Positions 1 to 7,528 of a DNA stretch of 39,452 bases are shown here, one piece after another; position 1 is the first letter of the stretch, and each line of letters starts with the position of its first letter. Location of the stretch: assembly GCA_005772955.1 (NCBI GenBank), contig SXID01000169.1, positions 1 through 39,452 on the forward strand, written 5' to 3'. The notes beneath the pieces are model-generated. The model worked only from the letters and a program-made list of their open reading frames with translations. It was not told the origin of the DNA and did no database searches. A program made the position numbers and the translations under genes. Origin of the DNA: Planctomycetia bacterium. GTDB taxonomy: Bacteria; Planctomycetota; Planctomycetia; Gemmatales; Gemmataceae.

Positions 1-259
1 CTGGGGTAAAAATCACGAAATGTCATCGACCAGACAAGATAAACCGCTTGAACACCAATGAGGACTGGGGTAACGCGATTTGACCACCGCCACCGACGCC
101 TGAAAATCCTGGCGCACGCCGAACGCGCAAGAACCTCCTTCGTTGTCGTAGCCCCTCGACAAGCGTTCGCGTGGCGCGGTACACTTCTTCTCACCATTCG
201 CGCCTCGCTCCGCACTTTCTCCCGTTTCCGACGTGCGACCGCGTGGCGTCTAGCCAAAC

Positions 260-448
260 ATGAGGTTCGTCGTGAACCACAGCGCGAAGAAACAACAACA
301 CGAACAGACCCGCAAGAAACACAAGCATGAGAGGCAGGAGCATGCCCGCGACGCGGCCCGACGCGGTTCATCGAATTTACCGCGGACGTTCCTCGTTGGC
401 GGAATCGTACTCATCATCGCGTTCGTGGTGTTTATGGCCACGCGGTGA
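260..448 (+). CDS. Small basic single-pass membrane protein, hypothetical
   Basis: This is a 62-residue ORF. The first 35 residues are very rich in Lys, Arg, His and Gln. A hydrophobic stretch at about residues 44-59 (FLVGGIVLIIAFVVFMA) follows and looks like one membrane span, leaving almost nothing after it. The charge-then-anchor pattern is what a small tail-anchored or N-in membrane protein looks like. The ATG has no clear Shine-Dalgarno sequence. The stop lies 18 bp from the convergent hydrolase stop. I recognise no family. The main doubt is that a GC-rich genome gives many chance ORFs, but a clean transmembrane segment is unusual for a chance frame. Confidence 0.45.
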   Translation: MRFVVNHSAKKQQHEQTRKKHKHERQEHARDAARRGSSNLPRTFLVGGIVLIIAFVVFMATR

Positions 449-466
449 GTGCGAGACAGAGCAACA

Positions 467-1399
467 CTACACCCGCGATTCGATCCAGCGCACCACGTCT
501 CCCAACCAGGGGTGATCTGCACGCTCGAACTCGAGCGTGTGGTGTGTGCCCGGGTACGTCACCATTTCTGGCGTCTTGGAGAACCGCGCCACAAAGGCAA
601 CTGTGCGCGCGTTGTCGATGATCCGGTCGTGTTCGGCGAGCGCGAGGAAAGTCGGCACGGTCACACGCTTCGCTGCGCGCTTCAGGTAAATGTCGAGCGA
701 GAAACTGCTGAACAGGAACCGCGCCGTGGCCTCGCGCAGCCCGTGCGGGTCGGTGTCGATGTATCGCTGCCACTCCGGGGACGCGGTGAACAGGTCCGGT
801 TCGTTCAGGGGGATCGGAAAGAACTTCCACGGCCGAGACACCCGCGCAACCGCAATCCTCGCTCTCTGGGGTAGCGACGGACTGACCTTCGGCACCAGTC
901 CTGGGCAGAGCAGAACCAGCCCATCGACGAGTTGCGGACAGCGATACGGTAGTGCGACCGCGAGTTTCCCACCCCACGAAATGCCGCACACGAACACCGG
1001 CAACTTCGCGTGCTCGACGCGGAGGTGCTGCACGAGCTGCGCCACGTCATCGATCAGTCGGCGGAAGCTGGGCGTGTCCCCGCGATACGCGGTGTTCAGC
1101 CCGGACCCGCGGCGATCGAGGAAATACACATCGAAACCCGCTTCCGCGAACGCGGCACAGGAACGCGTGTACCAACCGCCGTGACTGCGGATGCCGTGGA
1201 CGAACACAAGGCGCGCGCGGGGGACACCGGTGGGAGGGTAGTGGCGTAAGTAAAACGAGTAGCCGTCGGAGGCGCGGAAGGCGGAAAGACAACCTCCCCC
1301 CCCAACCCCCTCCCCTAAGAAGGGAGGGGGAGTAGATCCGGCTCCCCCTCCCTTCTTAGGGGAGGGGGTTGGGGGGAGAGGTTCTTCGTGCTCAGCCAA
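467..1399 (-). CDS. Alpha/beta hydrolase (lysophospholipase-like) with repeat-encoded N-terminus
   Basis: This 310-residue protein has the serine alpha/beta-hydrolase fold. The visible parts are an oxyanion strand VFVHG (65-69), the nucleophile elbow GISWGG with Ser141, the acid Asp258 in AEHDRII, and His286/287 in GTHHTLEF. It resembles the monoacylglycerol lipase / lysophospholipase group; the substrate is unknown. The start is the TTG at 1399, which overlaps the stop of the upstream enolase-family gene by 8 bp. An AAGGAG sits 7 nt before it, so the two genes are probably translationally coupled. No ATG, GTG or TTG lies between this TTG and the hydrolase fold, so residues about 6-36 must come from the palindromic repeat at 1292-1382. 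They form a Pro/Gly-rich leader with no family counterpart that I know. Confidence 0.88.
   Translation of the reverse strand: MAEHEEPLPPTPSPKKGGGAGSTPPPFLGEGVGGGGCLSAFRASDGYSFYLRHYPPTGVPRARLVFVHGIRSHGGWYTRSCAAFAEAGFDVYFLDRRGSGLNTAYRGDTPSFRRLIDDVAQLVQHLRVEHAKLPVFVCGISWGGKLAVALPYRCPQLVDGLVLLCPGLVPKVSPSLPQRARIAVARVSRPWKFFPIPLNEPDLFTASPEWQRYIDTDPHGLREATARFLFSSFSLDIYLKRAAKRVTVPTFLALAEHDRIIDNARTVAFVARFSKTPEMVTYPGTHHTLEFERADHPWLGDVVRWIESRV
1292..1382. repeat. G/C-tract palindromic repeat, translated in frame
   Basis: The arms at 1292-1332 and 1342-1382 are 41 nt each and differ at one position, with a 9-nt loop. Each arm contains runs of C or G (core CCAACCCCCTCCCCTAAG) and a smaller palindrome of its own. 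The same core occurs at 5113-5144 and at 16341-16471, so this is an interspersed family. The G-rich strand has several tracts of four to six G and could form a G-quadruplex. Here the repeat lies inside the hydrolase reading frame just after its start codon. Confidence 0.85.
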
Positions 1400-2564
1400 G
1401 CAGCGTCTCCTTGCGCTTTGTGACCCAGTCGAGCCGGGCTTGGTCGAGCTTGAAGCCGAGACCGCTGCCGATCAGCGCGGGCGCCCAACCGCTGCGCCGG
1501 AATGTCAGGTCTTCGACCGCGAGCGATTCCCACACCAGATGCCGGTCGTAGCTGCCTTCGAGGTAGCGGATGTCGGCCACGCTCGTCGCGAAGTGCCGAC
1601 CCGCGGCGCTGAGAATCGCCGTCTCGCCGACCTGACAGCCGAGTTGATACCCGAGGTTGTGACGCTTCGCGAATTGCGCGAGCCGCAAACTCGGAATGAA
1701 CCCACCGCACTTCGAGAGCCGCAGGTTGAACAGATCGCACCACCCGCCCTGCACCGCTCGCTCCGCATCTACCGCGCCACACAGCGATTCGTCCAGCATG
1801 ATTGGCGTCTTCACCTGTTTGCGCACAGCCGCAAGGCATGCCACGTCTTCGTGCCGCACCGGTTGCTCGACACTCGTGATGCCCAACGGCTCCAACTCTT
1901 GAATGCGTGCGGTCACTTCCGTCGGGGACCAGGCTTCGTTGGCGTCGATGCGCAGGTCGATCTTGCGGCCCAACCAGCGGCGCATGATCTTCGTGCGTTT
2001 CACGTCGTCCTGACCTTCGATGCCGACCTTGAGCTTCACCTGGGAGAACCCCGCGAGCCGGTACACCAGTGGGTACAGGCGTTTCTTCCAGCCACGCGGG
2101 TTGCCGATCACGCCGCTGTACTGAACGCGGTCGCGGAACTTGTACAGTTCCGGGGCGACCAGTTCCGTGACCCGTGTGAGCGGTTCGCCGAACGCGCGGC
2201 CGAACGCATCGAGCACCGCGAGTTCCATCGCGCAGCGGGCCGCGTTGCCGAGAATCTTGCGATCGTCTTCGGGCGAGGCCGCGAGTTTGATCCGCTCCGC
2301 GAGGTGAACCGCCTGAACGAAGTTCTCGGTGTCGGTGTTGAGTTGCTTCGCAAGGTCAGAGCGTTTCAGCAGGTCGAGGGCGAAGTCGATCGTCTCGCCG
2401 GTGACGTAGTCTCGCGGCACGCCCTCGCCGTAGCCGGTGGTGCCATCGCTGAGCTTACATCGCACGACGACGTTATCCGTCTCCGTGCGAACGTGGCTCG
2501 CGTGTGTGACCTTCCGCCGCAGTGCGACGCGAACGTGCCGGGCTTCGAGTTCAACAACCCGCAT
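1392..2564 (-). CDS. Enolase-superfamily enzyme (muconate cycloisomerase / dipeptide epimerase subgroup)
   Basis: This is a 390-residue member of the mandelate racemase / muconate lactonizing enzyme group. Family members abstract a proton alpha to a carboxylate with the help of a metal ion. The catalytic landmarks are all present. They are the KxK pair Lys177 and Lys179 (QVKLKVG), metal ligands Asp207 (RIDANEAW), Glu233 (SVEQP) and Asp258 (MLDES), and the second-side Lys285 (LRLSKCGG). The two-lysine layout fits o-succinylbenzoate synthase, muconate cycloisomerase or dipeptide epimerase rather than mandelate racemase; the substrate cannot be read from sequence. The start is ATG. The 3' end overlaps the start of the hydrolase gene, so the two are probably co-transcribed. 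Confidence 0.9.
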   Translation of the reverse strand: MRVVELEARHVRVALRRKVTHASHVRTETDNVVVRCKLSDGTTGYGEGVPRDYVTGETIDFALDLLKRSDLAKQLNTDTENFVQAVHLAERIKLAASPEDDRKILGNAARCAMELAVLDAFGRAFGEPLTRVTELVAPELYKFRDRVQYSGVIGNPRGWKKRLYPLVYRLAGFSQVKLKVGIEGQDDVKRTKIMRRWLGRKIDLRIDANEAWSPTEVTARIQELEPLGITSVEQPVRHEDVACLAAVRKQVKTPIMLDESLCGAVDAERAVQGGWCDLFNLRLSKCGGFIPSLRLAQFAKRHNLGYQLGCQVGETAILSAAGRHFATSVADIRYLEGSYDRHLVWESLAVEDLTFRRSGWAPALIGSGLGFKLDQARLDWVTKRKETLLG

Positions 2565-2665
2565 GCGTGCTTTGGGTTTGTGGAGATTCGTCGTCGCGGC
2601 CCCGTTGGGTCCGACGCTAAACGGCGCTGGGCGCGATTGACTTGTTGTATCTGTTGAAGGGAGCT

Positions 2666-3010
2666 TTACACCACTTCAAGCACGATCGTCGGCGCGCTTG
2701 CGCCGGCGAGGTGCGCCGCCATTGCATCCCAGAACGCATCGATCACAAGTCCCAGGTACGCGGGGCGAAACGGTTCCATGTAGCGGCGCCCGGAGTGGTA
2801 CAACCGCGATGCGCCGGTCGCGTTCCCGCGCGAATAGTGGTACGCCGCGACCGCGGCCTGAATCAGCGACTGGTAGAACCTGCGATCCGCTGACCCGCAC
2901 TCGTGCCACAGATCTTCCCAAACCTCGTGCGCGTCGAAGAACTCGCCGCGGTTGAACAGGTCCACTCCGGCGAGGAAGCGCGGATCGGGTATGTCGGGCG
3001 CGTCGGGCAT
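2666..3010 (-). CDS. DUF309 domain protein
   Basis: This 114-residue protein matches the DUF309 helical family along its length. The hallmark is FNRGEFFDAHEVWEDLW at residues 20-36, followed by RRFYQSLIQ and a helix with YHYSRGN. In solved relatives this family forms a small helical bundle with conserved acidic and His residues; its biochemical role is not established. It starts at an ATG and is divergent from the GspF-like gene, whose start lies about 100 bp away. A leftward partner downstream is the enolase-family gene, about 100 bp on. Confidence 0.85.
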   Translation of the reverse strand: MPDAPDIPDPRFLAGVDLFNRGEFFDAHEVWEDLWHECGSADRRFYQSLIQAAVAAYHYSRGNATGASRLYHSGRRYMEPFRPAYLGLVIDAFWDAMAAHLAGASAPTIVLEVV

Positions 3011-3106
3011 CGGGTATATCGGAAGGTAGTGGCGCGAGATCGAAAGCGTTCGTCTCCGTCTACTTCACAATACGCGAAACTCCATCCCCAACACACCCGG
3101 TCCAAG

Positions 3107-4156
3107 ATGCTCTTCTCGTCCTCGAAATGCCCGTTGCCCGCGCTCGTGGAGTGGTGCCGGACCCTGCGGTTCAGCCTCAGCGCGGGCCTCGACCCAATCA
3201 AAATCTTCAAGCAACAGGGGAAGTCCGGGCCGCGCGCTCTCCGCGCACTGGCGAAGGAATTCTCTGAAAAGCTCAGCAAGGGTTCATCACTGGAAGACGC
3301 GCTCGAACCGCACCGCGACAAGTTCCCGCCGCTGTTCGTGGAACTGGTCGCGGTGGGCGAGCAAACCGGGCGGCTCGAAGACACGTTTCAGGAACTCGAA
3401 GAGTACTACTCGTCCGCACTCACCACGCAACGGAACTTCCGCTCGGCGATGATGTACCCCGCGATCCAGTACTGCGCGGCCGTCCTCATCATCAGCGGTT
3501 TGATATTCGTCCTCGGAATGCTTGAATCGAAGGACTCAAGCGGCAAGGAGATGGACCCGATCGGCCTCGGGTTGACAGGCACTTCGGGAGCGCTCACGTT
3601 CCTCTTCTGCGGAGCCGCGTTCGCGGGCGGGATCCTGTTCGTTCTGAAAGTGGCCGCCGAGAACGTGCGCTTCCGGGCGCGGCTCGAAGGGATGTTCCTG
3701 ATTGTGCCGGGTTGGGGTCCGGCGCTGCTCGCGTTCGCGGTGTTGCGGTTCGCGGTCGCGCTGCGGATGTGCGCCGAAGCCGGTCTGCGGGCCGAGACGA
3801 CGCTGCACTACTGCTTCCGCGCAACGTGTAACGCGCGGTTCCAGTCCGGCGAAGCGCGTGCGGTGGAGGTCGCAAAACGCGGCGGCGAGTTGCTCGAAGC
3901 GATCGATGCTTCGCGCGCGCCGTTCCCGGCGGAGTTCCGCGAAACGCTCATGGTCGGCGAAGAGACTGGGAACACGTCCGAGACGATGGAACGGCTCGCG
4001 AACCGCTACCGCGAAGATGCCGAGCGTAAGATGAAGGTCGCGGCACAGTTCACGGGCTACGCCGTTTACGCGATGGTTGCGATCATGATCATCTTCTTCA
4101 TCTTCCGCATCGCGAGCGTCTACATCGGCGCTGTCAGCAACGCGGCCGGTGGGTAA
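3107..4156 (+). CDS. Type II secretion / type IV pilus inner-membrane platform protein (GspF/PilC family)
   Basis: This 349-residue protein has the two tandem T2SSF domains expected of GspF/PilC. The first is at about residues 8-115, with LVAVGEQTGRLEDTFQELEEYY before an RSAMMYP-type entry into the membrane. A second copy at about 215-325 carries the parallel MVGEETGNTSETMERLANRY. Hydrophobic spans follow each domain (about 125-145, 170-195 and 325-345). In the family this protein anchors the assembly ATPase at the inner membrane. I chose the ATG at 3107 because the upstream extension is poor in family features and runs antisense through the DUF309 gene. No GspE, GspD or pseudopilin lies beside it; the nearest pseudopilin gene is at 10494. 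It is therefore an orphan platform gene here. Confidence 0.85.
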   Translation: MLFSSSKCPLPALVEWCRTLRFSLSAGLDPIKIFKQQGKSGPRALRALAKEFSEKLSKGSSLEDALEPHRDKFPPLFVELVAVGEQTGRLEDTFQELEEYYSSALTTQRNFRSAMMYPAIQYCAAVLIISGLIFVLGMLESKDSSGKEMDPIGLGLTGTSGALTFLFCGAAFAGGILFVLKVAAENVRFRARLEGMFLIVPGWGPALLAFAVLRFAVALRMCAEAGLRAETTLHYCFRATCNARFQSGEARAVEVAKRGGELLEAIDASRAPFPAEFRETLMVGEETGNTSETMERLANRYREDAERKMKVAAQFTGYAVYAMVAIMIIFFIFRIASVYIGAVSNAAGG

Positions 4157-4208
4157 GCACGAAATCCGAAGAGTGGTCACCGCGGAGAACGCAGAGAACA
4201 CTCTACTC

Positions 4209-5828
4209 TTACTCTGCGCCATCCTTCGGCGGGACGTGGTACTTCGGCACCACCACCGCCACGTCACACAATCCCCACGGCGTCGAACCCGCGAACTTGT
4301 CGAGCAGCGACCCACTCCCCTTCCGCTTGAACGTGGTCGTTTCCACGATCTCCAGGCTCGGGGGCAGCGTGTTCTTGAAGCCGGTGAACGAGTCGCGGTG
4401 CGTGAACAGAATCACCGTTCGCGGGCGGTGGTGACAGTCCATCATGAGTTGGTTCACGTTCTTGGTGCGCACGTACCGCATATCGGACCGGTCGTGGTAG
4501 AACGCGAGCGAGTCACAGTGCCGCGGGAAACACACCACCGCCACATTGTGATCGCTGACGAACCGCCCCACCATCTCCGGGTTGCCATACGGTGACCGCT
4601 CACGCGCGTACCACGGCACCGCGACGTGATGCGCCATGAGCATGATCGCGGCCATTGCGCCGATCATCGCGCGTGTGCGGAGCGCGGTGTTCCACTTGGT
4701 ACGCGCAACGAACTCGCCCACCGCGAGGCACAGGAACGGGTACGCCGGGAGGATGTACGTCGGGAGTTTGCTGCCCGAGCAACTGAAGAAGAACACGCAC
4801 CACACGCCGGTGAGTAGCCAGAACCCGCCCGCGGACGACCGACTCGCGCTGTCTTCTGCCGATCCTCGCAGGAGCTTCCAGAAGTAAGCCGCGAGCAGGA
4901 GCGTCCCGGGCAGCAACCCACCGAGCAAGAGGGGCACGTAGTACCAGATCGGTTGCAGGTGGTCGAACGGCTGGAGGAACCGCATCACGTTGTGTTCCCA
5001 GAAGAAGTGCTTCAGGAACTGCGGCTCGCGGAGGTACATCGCGACGTACCACGGCAGATTCACCGCGAACACCACGCCGAAGAACACGAGGTACCAGCGG
5101 AAACCTACCCCCCCAACCCCCCTCCCTGAAGGGAGGGGGGTTGGTTCTTCTCTTCGCATCAAGAACCCATACGCCCACAGCGGCACGAACAACAGTACTT
5201 CCGAGATCGGGCCTTTCGTGAGGAACCCCAGCCCGGACGCGAGCGCCGCTGCGAGCCACCACCCGCGCTTCAGCGTGCCAGTCCGCACTGCCTCGAAGCC
5301 GCACAGCACGGATGTCGTCACACAGAATACGAGAAGGCCATCGAGTAAGAGCAGACGTGCGACGCTCACGAACCCCGGCGCAACAGAGAGCAGCAGCGCG
5401 GCCCAGAGCGCGCCACGCTCACCGACACTTCGTCGGCCAATGAGGTACACCGCGAGAATCGTGAGATGCACACACAACGCGGGCACGAGCCGGGCCGCTT
5501 CCGGTGTGACGCCAAACACTTTGTAGCTCAGAGCTGTCAGCCAGTACATCAGCGGCGGTTTGTCGAGATACGGTTCGCCTTGAAGCGTGGGCACGACCCA
5601 CGAACCGTTTTGCAGCATCTCTTTCGGAATCTGCGCGTAGCGACCCTCGTCCGGTTCCAGCAGGTGAAACCCGCGAGTCGGGTAGAGCAGCACCGCGGGG
5701 AGAAGCAGTACGAGGAGAAGCGAAAGCCGACGAACGCGAGTGTCCGCGTCAGCGGTTCCGGGAAAGAGGATGCCAGTAAAGAGAAACCGGCACCACGCGA
5801 CCACGCCCTTGTGTTTCGCCGCATCCAT
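4209..5828 (-). CDS. ArnT-like glycosyltransferase, GT39/GT83 superfamily
   Basis: This 539-residue polytopic membrane protein is of the ArnT / dolichyl-phosphate-mannose mannosyltransferase type. It uses polyprenyl-phosphate sugars to glycosylate envelope lipids or proteins on the outer face of the inner membrane. The signature EPDEGRYA (58-65) holds the catalytic acidic residues in the first periplasmic loop, and YLDKPPLMYW (87-96) follows as in ArnT. About eleven hydrophobic spans precede a soluble C-terminal domain from about residue 400. Residues 229-240 (PTPLPSGRGVGG) are encoded by a palindromic repeat, in a loop between two membrane spans. This looks like a tolerated in-frame insertion. 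The acceptor is unknown. It converges with the GspF gene. Confidence 0.88.
   Translation of the reverse strand: MDAAKHKGVVAWCRFLFTGILFPGTADADTRVRRLSLLLVLLLPAVLLYPTRGFHLLEPDEGRYAQIPKEMLQNGSWVVPTLQGEPYLDKPPLMYWLTALSYKVFGVTPEAARLVPALCVHLTILAVYLIGRRSVGERGALWAALLLSVAPGFVSVARLLLLDGLLVFCVTTSVLCGFEAVRTGTLKRGWWLAAALASGLGFLTKGPISEVLLFVPLWAYGFLMRREEPTPLPSGRGVGGVGFRWYLVFFGVVFAVNLPWYVAMYLREPQFLKHFFWEHNVMRFLQPFDHLQPIWYYVPLLLGGLLPGTLLLAAYFWKLLRGSAEDSASRSSAGGFWLLTGVWCVFFFSCSGSKLPTYILPAYPFLCLAVGEFVARTKWNTALRTRAMIGAMAAIMLMAHHVAVPWYARERSPYGNPEMVGRFVSDHNVAVVCFPRHCDSLAFYHDRSDMRYVRTKNVNQLMMDCHHRPRTVILFTHRDSFTGFKNTLPPSLEIVETTTFKRKGSGSLLDKFAGSTPWGLCDVAVVVPKYHVPPKDGAE
5113..5144. repeat. G/C-tract palindromic repeat inside the glycosyltransferase gene
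   Basis: The arms at 5113-5127 and 5130-5144 are exact 15-nt inverted copies with a 2-nt loop. The core (CCAACCCCCCTCCCT) matches the longer palindromes at 1292 and 16341. It is in frame with the glycosyltransferase and encodes part of a Gly/Pro-rich loop. Confidence 0.75.
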
Positions 5829-5899
5829 GCGTTCCGCCTCCGCGAAGGTGCGGCGTTATCGCATAGAAGCCGAACGGCGGTCAACCTGCGTTCTCTCGC

Positions 5900-7246
5900 T
5901 CAAAACAGTTCGCGGATCGGCTCGCCGGAATCGACGAACCGCACTGGGCGGCTCTGCTTGTCCGGTAGCGAATCGGCGTGGTCGATGCCGAGGTGATGGT
6001 AGATGGTCGCGAGCATGTCGCCCGGTCCGTAGCGGTGCGTGGCCGGTTCGCCGCCGTCGGCGGTCGTCGCGCCGACCACATGGCCGCCCTTCACCCCGCC
6101 GCCGCTCAGCAGCACGCTCATCGCCTTCGCCCAGTGCCCGCGACCGGCGAGCGAATCGATTCGCGGCCCTCGCCCGAACTCACCCATCGCGACAATCAAC
6201 ACGCGTTCCGCCAAGCCGCGGTCGTGGATGTCCTCGATGAGCGCCGCGAGCGCCCGGTCAAACGGTGGTAGCCGCTTCTTGAGATTCGCTTCGATGGTGT
6301 AGTGATCGTCCCACCAGTCCACATCGGCTTCGTAGTGGTTCACGGTCACGAACGTCACGCCCGCTTCAACGAGTCGCCGCGCGAGCAGCGCCGAGCGGCC
6401 CCACGGGTTCGTGCCGTACTTCTCGCGGAGCTTCTGCGGCTCACGCGACACGTCGAACGCCTCCTTCGCGGCGCGGCTCGTCACGAGTTCAAACGCTTTC
6501 TGGTTGGCCGCGTCCAGCCCGCCGACCGCGGGTTCCGCGCGCTTGCTCGCGGCGTCGAGGCGTCGGAGCAACTCCTTGCGGTCTTCGGCGCGTTCGACGG
6601 TGATGCCGGCGGGAAGCGAGAACGACGGCCCCGGACCGGTGAACCGGAACGTCGGCTCGCTGCCGCTGTTCACCGGGTCGAACTGCTGCCCGAGGTACGT
6701 TGCGAGTTGGTAGAACCCCTGGCGAGCGAAGTACGCGTCCGGGATGCACACATACGGCGGGATGCCCGGTGCGTTCGCGCCTCGGACCTTCGCAACCACA
6801 GACCCTTGAGCCGGGTAGAACTGCCCGCGGAACTGCACGTTCTTTTCGTGGTAGCCGGTCTGAACGAGGTGCGCCGCGTCGGGGTGGTTGTGGTCGTAGT
6901 GGGACATCGAGCGGAGAATCGCGACCTTGTCCGCGACCTTCGCCTGAAGCGGCAGCAGTTCGCTGAACCGCACGCCCGGCGCGGCGGTTTGCACGGACCC
7001 ATACGGCCCACGAACTTCGGCCGGCGCGTTCGGCTTGGGATCGTAAGTGTCGTTCTGGCTCGGCCCGCCACCCATCCACCAGAGGATAACCGCGGTGTCT
7101 TTCCGCGCCGTAGAAGTTTGCGACTCTTTCGCGCGCAGCACGTCGGCGAGCGTGAACGCGGAGCCGAGCGCGCCAAGGCGGATGAAGCCGCGCCGCGTGA
7201 CACCACCGCAGAGGCTGCTCGAAGCCGGACCGAGGACTGTGAGCAT
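5900..7246 (-). CDS. DUF1501 protein, Tat-exported
   Basis: This 448-residue DUF1501 protein belongs to a family that is abundant in Planctomycetes and distantly related to alkaline phosphatase and sulfatase folds. Near the N-terminus, VTRRGFIRLGALGSAFTLA (16-34) is a twin-arginine signal. The family landmarks VILWWMGGGPSQNDTYDPK, LRSMSHYDHNHPDAAH and VAMGEFGRGPR are all present. The ATG at 7246 is chosen because it puts the twin Arg at residues 18-19; the longer ORF would prepend sequence that comes from the palindrome at 7325-7443. These genes often stand next to a DUF1549/DUF1553 partner in this phylum, but none is adjacent here. Substrate and role are unknown. Confidence 0.9.
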   Translation of the reverse strand: MLTVLGPASSSLCGGVTRRGFIRLGALGSAFTLADVLRAKESQTSTARKDTAVILWWMGGGPSQNDTYDPKPNAPAEVRGPYGSVQTAAPGVRFSELLPLQAKVADKVAILRSMSHYDHNHPDAAHLVQTGYHEKNVQFRGQFYPAQGSVVAKVRGANAPGIPPYVCIPDAYFARQGFYQLATYLGQQFDPVNSGSEPTFRFTGPGPSFSLPAGITVERAEDRKELLRRLDAASKRAEPAVGGLDAANQKAFELVTSRAAKEAFDVSREPQKLREKYGTNPWGRSALLARRLVEAGVTFVTVNHYEADVDWWDDHYTIEANLKKRLPPFDRALAALIEDIHDRGLAERVLIVAMGEFGRGPRIDSLAGRGHWAKAMSVLLSGGGVKGGHVVGATTADGGEPATHRYGPGDMLATIYHHLGIDHADSLPDKQSRPVRFVDSGEPIRELF

Positions 7247-7324
7247 GAGGCGGGACTCACGTAAAGGGATGAGATGAGTGTACCGCGTGCGCACGGTCGC
7301 GGTCGAGCGCATTCCGCAACGGAA

Positions 7325-7443
7325 CACAGGGCTTCCACCCTGTGCTACGTCAGACGGCCCCTCTGGGGCGAAGAGAAGAACCGGGTGTCGTGGTTTTCGC
7401 CCCGGAGGGGCCGTCTGACGTAACACAGGGCGGAAGCACTGTG
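7325..7443. repeat. Long palindromic repeat between divergent genes
   Basis: The arms at 7325-7372 and 7396-7443 are 48 nt each with 4 mismatches and a 23-nt loop. The inner part (GCTACGTCAGACGGCCCCTC) resembles the inner arm of the element at 30358-30474, so both probably belong to one interspersed family. It lies between the DUF1501 gene and metG, which point away from each other. Confidence 0.85.
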
Positions 7444-7528
7444 CTCACGCGGGTGCGCTGAACCTGCTCCACCCGTGCCGCGTCTGTAGAAAGGCTACAT
7501 CGTTTAGCGAAGACGAAGGAGCAAGACC

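Noticed and set aside
1-259. Possible gene at the left edge (frame from 58)
   Set aside because: The product is Arg/Thr-rich without domains, lacks a ribosome site and overlaps the more plausible small membrane protein.
1440-2657. 405-codon open frame on the + strand
   Set aside because: It is antisense to the enolase-superfamily gene, whose catalytic residues are all in place.
4190-4218. Hairpin CGCAGAG/CTCTGCG between convergent genes
   Set aside because: Only 7 bp with a 15-nt loop and no U-tract; too weak to call, unlike the other convergent junctions.
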